Shown one piece after another: positions 14,146 to 16,543 of a DNA stretch of 16,543 bases. A program made the position numbers and the translations under genes. The DNA comes from Anaerolineaceae bacterium (lineage in GTDB: Bacteria > Chloroflexota > Anaerolineae > Anaerolineales > Villigracilaceae). Every line of letters starts with the position of its first letter. Position 1 is the first letter of the stretch. The notes under the pieces are model-generated. The model made no database searches. It was not told where the DNA came from and saw nothing but the letters and a program-made list of their open reading frames with translations. The stretch spans positions 1 through 16,543 of the forward strand of contig BQMV01000135.1 of the NCBI GenBank assembly GCA_022181005.1, given 5' to 3'.

Positions 14146-14976
14146 ATGAAAGAACTTGTCTTCCTCAAACTGGGCGGGTCGTTGATCACAGATAAATCTA
14201 CGCCATACACGCCTTTGCTGGATAGGATGGACGCTCTTGCGCTGCAGATCAAAAGCGCGCAGCAAACTCGTCCCAATCTACGCTTGCTTATCGGACACGG
14301 CGCAGGCTCATTCGGCCATGTGCCAGCCCGCGCATATAAAACGCGCGACGGATTGCCGTCGACCGGACAACGCGACGACGCACAAACCGTCTATTGGAAA
14401 GGTTTCGTCGAAGTTCGGCAACAGGCGGCGGCGTTAAATCGATTCGTAATGGACGCATTATATAAGGCGGACGTGCGCGCGATAGCGTTGCCGCCTTCTG
14501 CCAGCGTTGTTGCCGACAACGGCAGCGTGGCGCAATGGGAGCTTGCGCCAATCCGCATGGCATTAGCGGCGCAAATCATCCCTGTCATCTTTGGCGATAC
14601 CGTCTTCGATCAAACGCTCGGCGGCACGATCCTTTCGACGGAAGATCTGTTCATGCCTCTGACTGACGCGTTACGACCGGATCGAATCTTATTGGCGGGT
14701 TTGGAAGCCGCCGTATGGGAAGATTTTCCAGCCCGCGCGCGCAAAGTGGAAACGATCACGCCGGCTTCGTTCAACGCGATCGAGCAGGGAATCGGAGCAT
14801 CTGCCGCTGCAGACGTGACCGGCGGCATGGAATCTAAAGTGCGACAGATGCTCGACCTCGTCAAAAGACACCCTAACCTGACCGCACAAATCTTCTCCGG
14901 CGAGCAAGCGGGCAACCTGCTCCGCGCACTGGAAGGCGAAACCCTGGGGACAATGATCCGCGCCGACGGGAAATGA
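14146..14976 (+). CDS. ipk: Isopentenyl phosphate kinase
   Basis: A 276-residue amino-acid-kinase-fold enzyme that phosphorylates isopentenyl phosphate to isopentenyl diphosphate, the last step of the alternative (archaeal-type) mevalonate route and of isoprenol-phosphate salvage. Motifs: N-terminal KLGGSLITDK (8-17), HGAGSFGH (51-58) with the catalytic histidine that separates IPK from other members of the fold, FGDTVFD (149-155), LSTEDLF (163-169), DVTGGMESKV (223-232) and a C-terminal SGEQAGNLLRAL (251-262). The frame is open back to 14005, but the conserved N-terminus begins exactly at ATG 14146. IPK is known in some Chloroflexota, including one characterised from Roseiflexus. It lies upstream of fhs in the same direction. 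Glutamate 5-kinase or carbamate kinase is excluded by the HGAGSFGH motif. Confidence 0.92.
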   Translation: MKELVFLKLGGSLITDKSTPYTPLLDRMDALALQIKSAQQTRPNLRLLIGHGAGSFGHVPARAYKTRDGLPSTGQRDDAQTVYWKGFVEVRQQAAALNRFVMDALYKADVRAIALPPSASVVADNGSVAQWELAPIRMALAAQIIPVIFGDTVFDQTLGGTILSTEDLFMPLTDALRPDRILLAGLEAAVWEDFPARARKVETITPASFNAIEQGIGASAAADVTGGMESKVRQMLDLVKRHPNLTAQIFSGEQAGNLLRALEGETLGTMIRADGK

Positions 14977-15183
14977 CACCTCTCCATAAAGTATGTGACA
15001 TCCTGCCATTACAAAAATAAAAGAAAAAACGATACTTAACATGGAGCGCTGGAACGCTTCGAACGACAAGTTCACACACGGAACGCCGTTCATTGCAACG
15101 CGGAGGTTCTACGGCAACGCTCTTCGCAGCTGACGGCGAATTAAACGGAGAATACGTTGCAGCGTATCTCTACAGGAGCAAAC
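14977..15183 (+). promoter_or_regulatory. Leader region of fhs with a hairpin in front of the ribosome site
   Basis: This 207-base gap holds an A-rich stretch (15007-15028) with only a poor promoter candidate (TTACAA, 16 bases, GATACT). A hairpin of 8 pairs with one bulged A at 15148-15170 (arms GAG/ATACG and CGTAT/CTC, loop TTGCAG) ends 3 bases before the AGGAG at 15174-15178. I checked by eye for ZTP (pfl) and tetrahydrofolate riboswitch signatures, which can precede fhs, and did not see their conserved cores. No clear terminator for ipk is visible. Confidence 0.4.
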
Positions 15184-16543
15184 ATGGCGACCAAACTTAG
15201 CAAGGGGAAGAAACCCGCAAAGACGCCCGTCCGCAAAATTGTAAAAGCGAAGAAAGTCTCAACTGTCTTTAAACCGACCAGACTCAAACTTCTACGTCCT
15301 GTGCCATCCGATATTGAGATCGCACAAGCCGCGAAACTCAAACCCATTCTACAGATCGCAAAAGAGCTTGGCGTCCGCGAGAACGAAGTAGAGTTGTACG
15401 GTCCGTACAAAGCCAAGATTAAGCTTGAAATTCTAGAACGCTTCAAGAACAAGCCCAACGGTAAATACATTGACGTAACCGCCATCACGCCTACGCCGCT
15501 GGGCGAAGGCAAGACCACTACGCTGGTCGGTTTGGCGCAAGCGTTAGGAGCGCACCTCGGTAAGAAAACCATCGCGGCGATCCGCCAGCCTTCGCAAGGA
15601 CCGACTTTCGGCATCAAAGGCGGCGCAGCCGGCGGCGGGTATTCGCAAGTAATTCCAATGGAAGATTTCAATCTTCATCTGACAGGCGACATCCACGCCA
15701 TCACCGCCGCGCATAACCTCGTCGCCGCCGCGCTTGACGCGCGCGTGATGCACGAGAAAATGCAAGACGACGAGAAATTATTCAACGCGCTCTGCCCGCC
15801 GGATAAAAAGGGCAAACGTAAATTCTCGCCTTCGATGTTGCGGCGTTTGAAAAAACTCGGCATTCTGAAAACCAATCCCAGCGACCTTACGCCCGAAGAA
15901 CGCGTTCGCTTCGCCCGCCTCGACATTGACGAAACCACCATCACTTGGCGGCGCGTGATTGACGTCAACGATCGCTTCTTGCGCGAGATCGAAGTAGGGC
16001 GCGGCAAAGATGAGGCGGGGCATGCGCACATGTCTGGTTATGACATCACGGTCGCATCGGAGATCATGGCGATTCTCGCATTGACCGCATCGCTGGAAGA
16101 CATGCGCGCACGCTTCGGCAGGATGGTCGTCGCTACCAATAAAAGCGGCGAAGCTGTCACCGCCGAAGACCTCGGCGTGGCAGGAGCGGTCACCGTTCTA
16201 ATGAAAGATGCGATCAAGCCGAATCTCATGCAGACGCTTGAAGGAACGCCCGCCACCGTTCACGCCGGACCATTCGCCAATATCGCGCACGGCAACAGTT
16301 CCATCATCGCCGATATGATCGCGCTCAAACTAGTCGGCAAAGATGGGTTCGTGCTGACTGAATCGGGCTTCGGCGCAGACATCGGCATGGAGAAATTCTT
16401 CGATATCAAATGCCGCTACTCAGGGCTGATACCGCAAGTCGTCGTGCTGGTCGCCACAATTCGCGCGCTTAAGATGCACGGCGGCGGACCGAAAGTGGTG
16501 GCGGGCAAACCGCCCCCAGCCGAATACACCGACGAAAACCTCG
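15184..16543 (+). CDS. fhs: Formate-tetrahydrofolate ligase, 3'-truncated by the window
   Basis: This enzyme makes 10-formyltetrahydrofolate from formate, ATP and THF, feeding purine synthesis or the methyl branch of the Wood-Ljungdahl route. The first 453 residues are present. Motifs: P-loop TPTPLGEGKTTT (102-113), GPTFGIKGGAAGGGYSQV (139-156), GDIHAITAAHNL (168-179), and VATIRALKMHGG (423-434). AGGAG five bases before ATG 15184 fixes the start. Two features are unusual: a Lys/Arg-rich extension of ~38 residues before the conserved core, and the segment ~195-268 (LFNALCPPDKKGKRKFS, RRLKKLGILKT, FARLDIDETTITWRRVID, NDRFLREI), which resembles the synthetase domain of eukaryotic C1-THF synthase rather than the short acetogen type, as far as I recall the families. 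Downstream of ipk on the same strand. Confidence 0.96.
   Translation, partial: MATKLSKGKKPAKTPVRKIVKAKKVSTVFKPTRLKLLRPVPSDIEIAQAAKLKPILQIAKELGVRENEVELYGPYKAKIKLEILERFKNKPNGKYIDVTAITPTPLGEGKTTTLVGLAQALGAHLGKKTIAAIRQPSQGPTFGIKGGAAGGGYSQVIPMEDFNLHLTGDIHAITAAHNLVAAALDARVMHEKMQDDEKLFNALCPPDKKGKRKFSPSMLRRLKKLGILKTNPSDLTPEERVRFARLDIDETTITWRRVIDVNDRFLREIEVGRGKDEAGHAHMSGYDITVASEIMAILALTASLEDMRARFGRMVVATNKSGEAVTAEDLGVAGAVTVLMKDAIKPNLMQTLEGTPATVHAGPFANIAHGNSSIIADMIALKLVGKDGFVLTESGFGADIGMEKFFDIKCRYSGLIPQVVVLVATIRALKMHGGGPKVVAGKPPPAEYTDENL

Noticed and set aside
14977..15183. ZTP (pfl) or tetrahydrofolate riboswitch before fhs
   Set aside because: Sought because such switches control this gene elsewhere; their conserved cores are not visible by eye.

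Overview
The window reads as a chromosomal core-gene region of a bacterium, most likely a Chloroflexota member of the Anaerolineae type. That placement is inferred from gene content and style, not from a marker tree: an isopentenyl phosphate kinase, a eukaryote-like long-form formate-tetrahydrofolate ligase, a surface protein with a Thr/Pro (TPTITL) linker, a four-S1-domain ribosomal protein, and a ChlI/ChlD-type chelatase pair in one locus. There are no tRNA or rRNA genes, no insertion sequences and no CRISPR array that I can support.

Layout. 1-2277 (+): DNA gyrase subunit A, cut at the left edge, with two in-frame TAG codons and a cluster of missense changes in its first ~135 bases. It ends at a strong terminator (18-bp perfect stem) that also separates it from a convergent minus-strand operon. 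That operon is transcribed from ~5990 down to 2379: rho, a membrane-anchored LysM/M23 peptidase, biotin-protein ligase birA, and a small single-helix membrane protein, with gaps of only 7-15 bp. Then lgt (+, 6225-7166) with its own extended -10 promoter. A minus-strand block follows: ribosomal protein S1 homologue (10043-8766, good promoter and own terminator), an M19 dipeptidase starting only a few bases after that terminator, and a four-helix membrane protein overlapping the dipeptidase by ATGA.

Divergent from S1 is the chelatase locus (+, 10252-12314). An AAA+ ChlI-like ATPase ends at an A9 run followed at once by TAA. The acidic ChlD linker and VWA/MIDAS domain continue in the -1 frame with no stop. 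This is the most interesting signal in the window: a probable programmed frameshift (or slippage) giving a 367-aa small subunit and a ~687-aa medium subunit from one gene. Two opposed terminators and ~260 bases with no supported gene follow.

From 12666 on: a hot-dog thioesterase and a two-helix protein with an 18-bp tandem repeat (both minus). Divergent from these come isopentenyl phosphate kinase and then fhs (both +, fhs cut at the right edge). The two genes facing each other across 14043-14145 both have -10 boxes placed so close to the start codon that both mRNAs may be leaderless.

Functionally the genes are housekeeping (topology, transcription termination, translation, lipoprotein and wall maturation, biotinylation, C1 and isoprenoid metabolism). 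The chelatase pair suggests cobalamin or another tetrapyrrole chelation, but no large CobN/ChlH subunit lies in the window.
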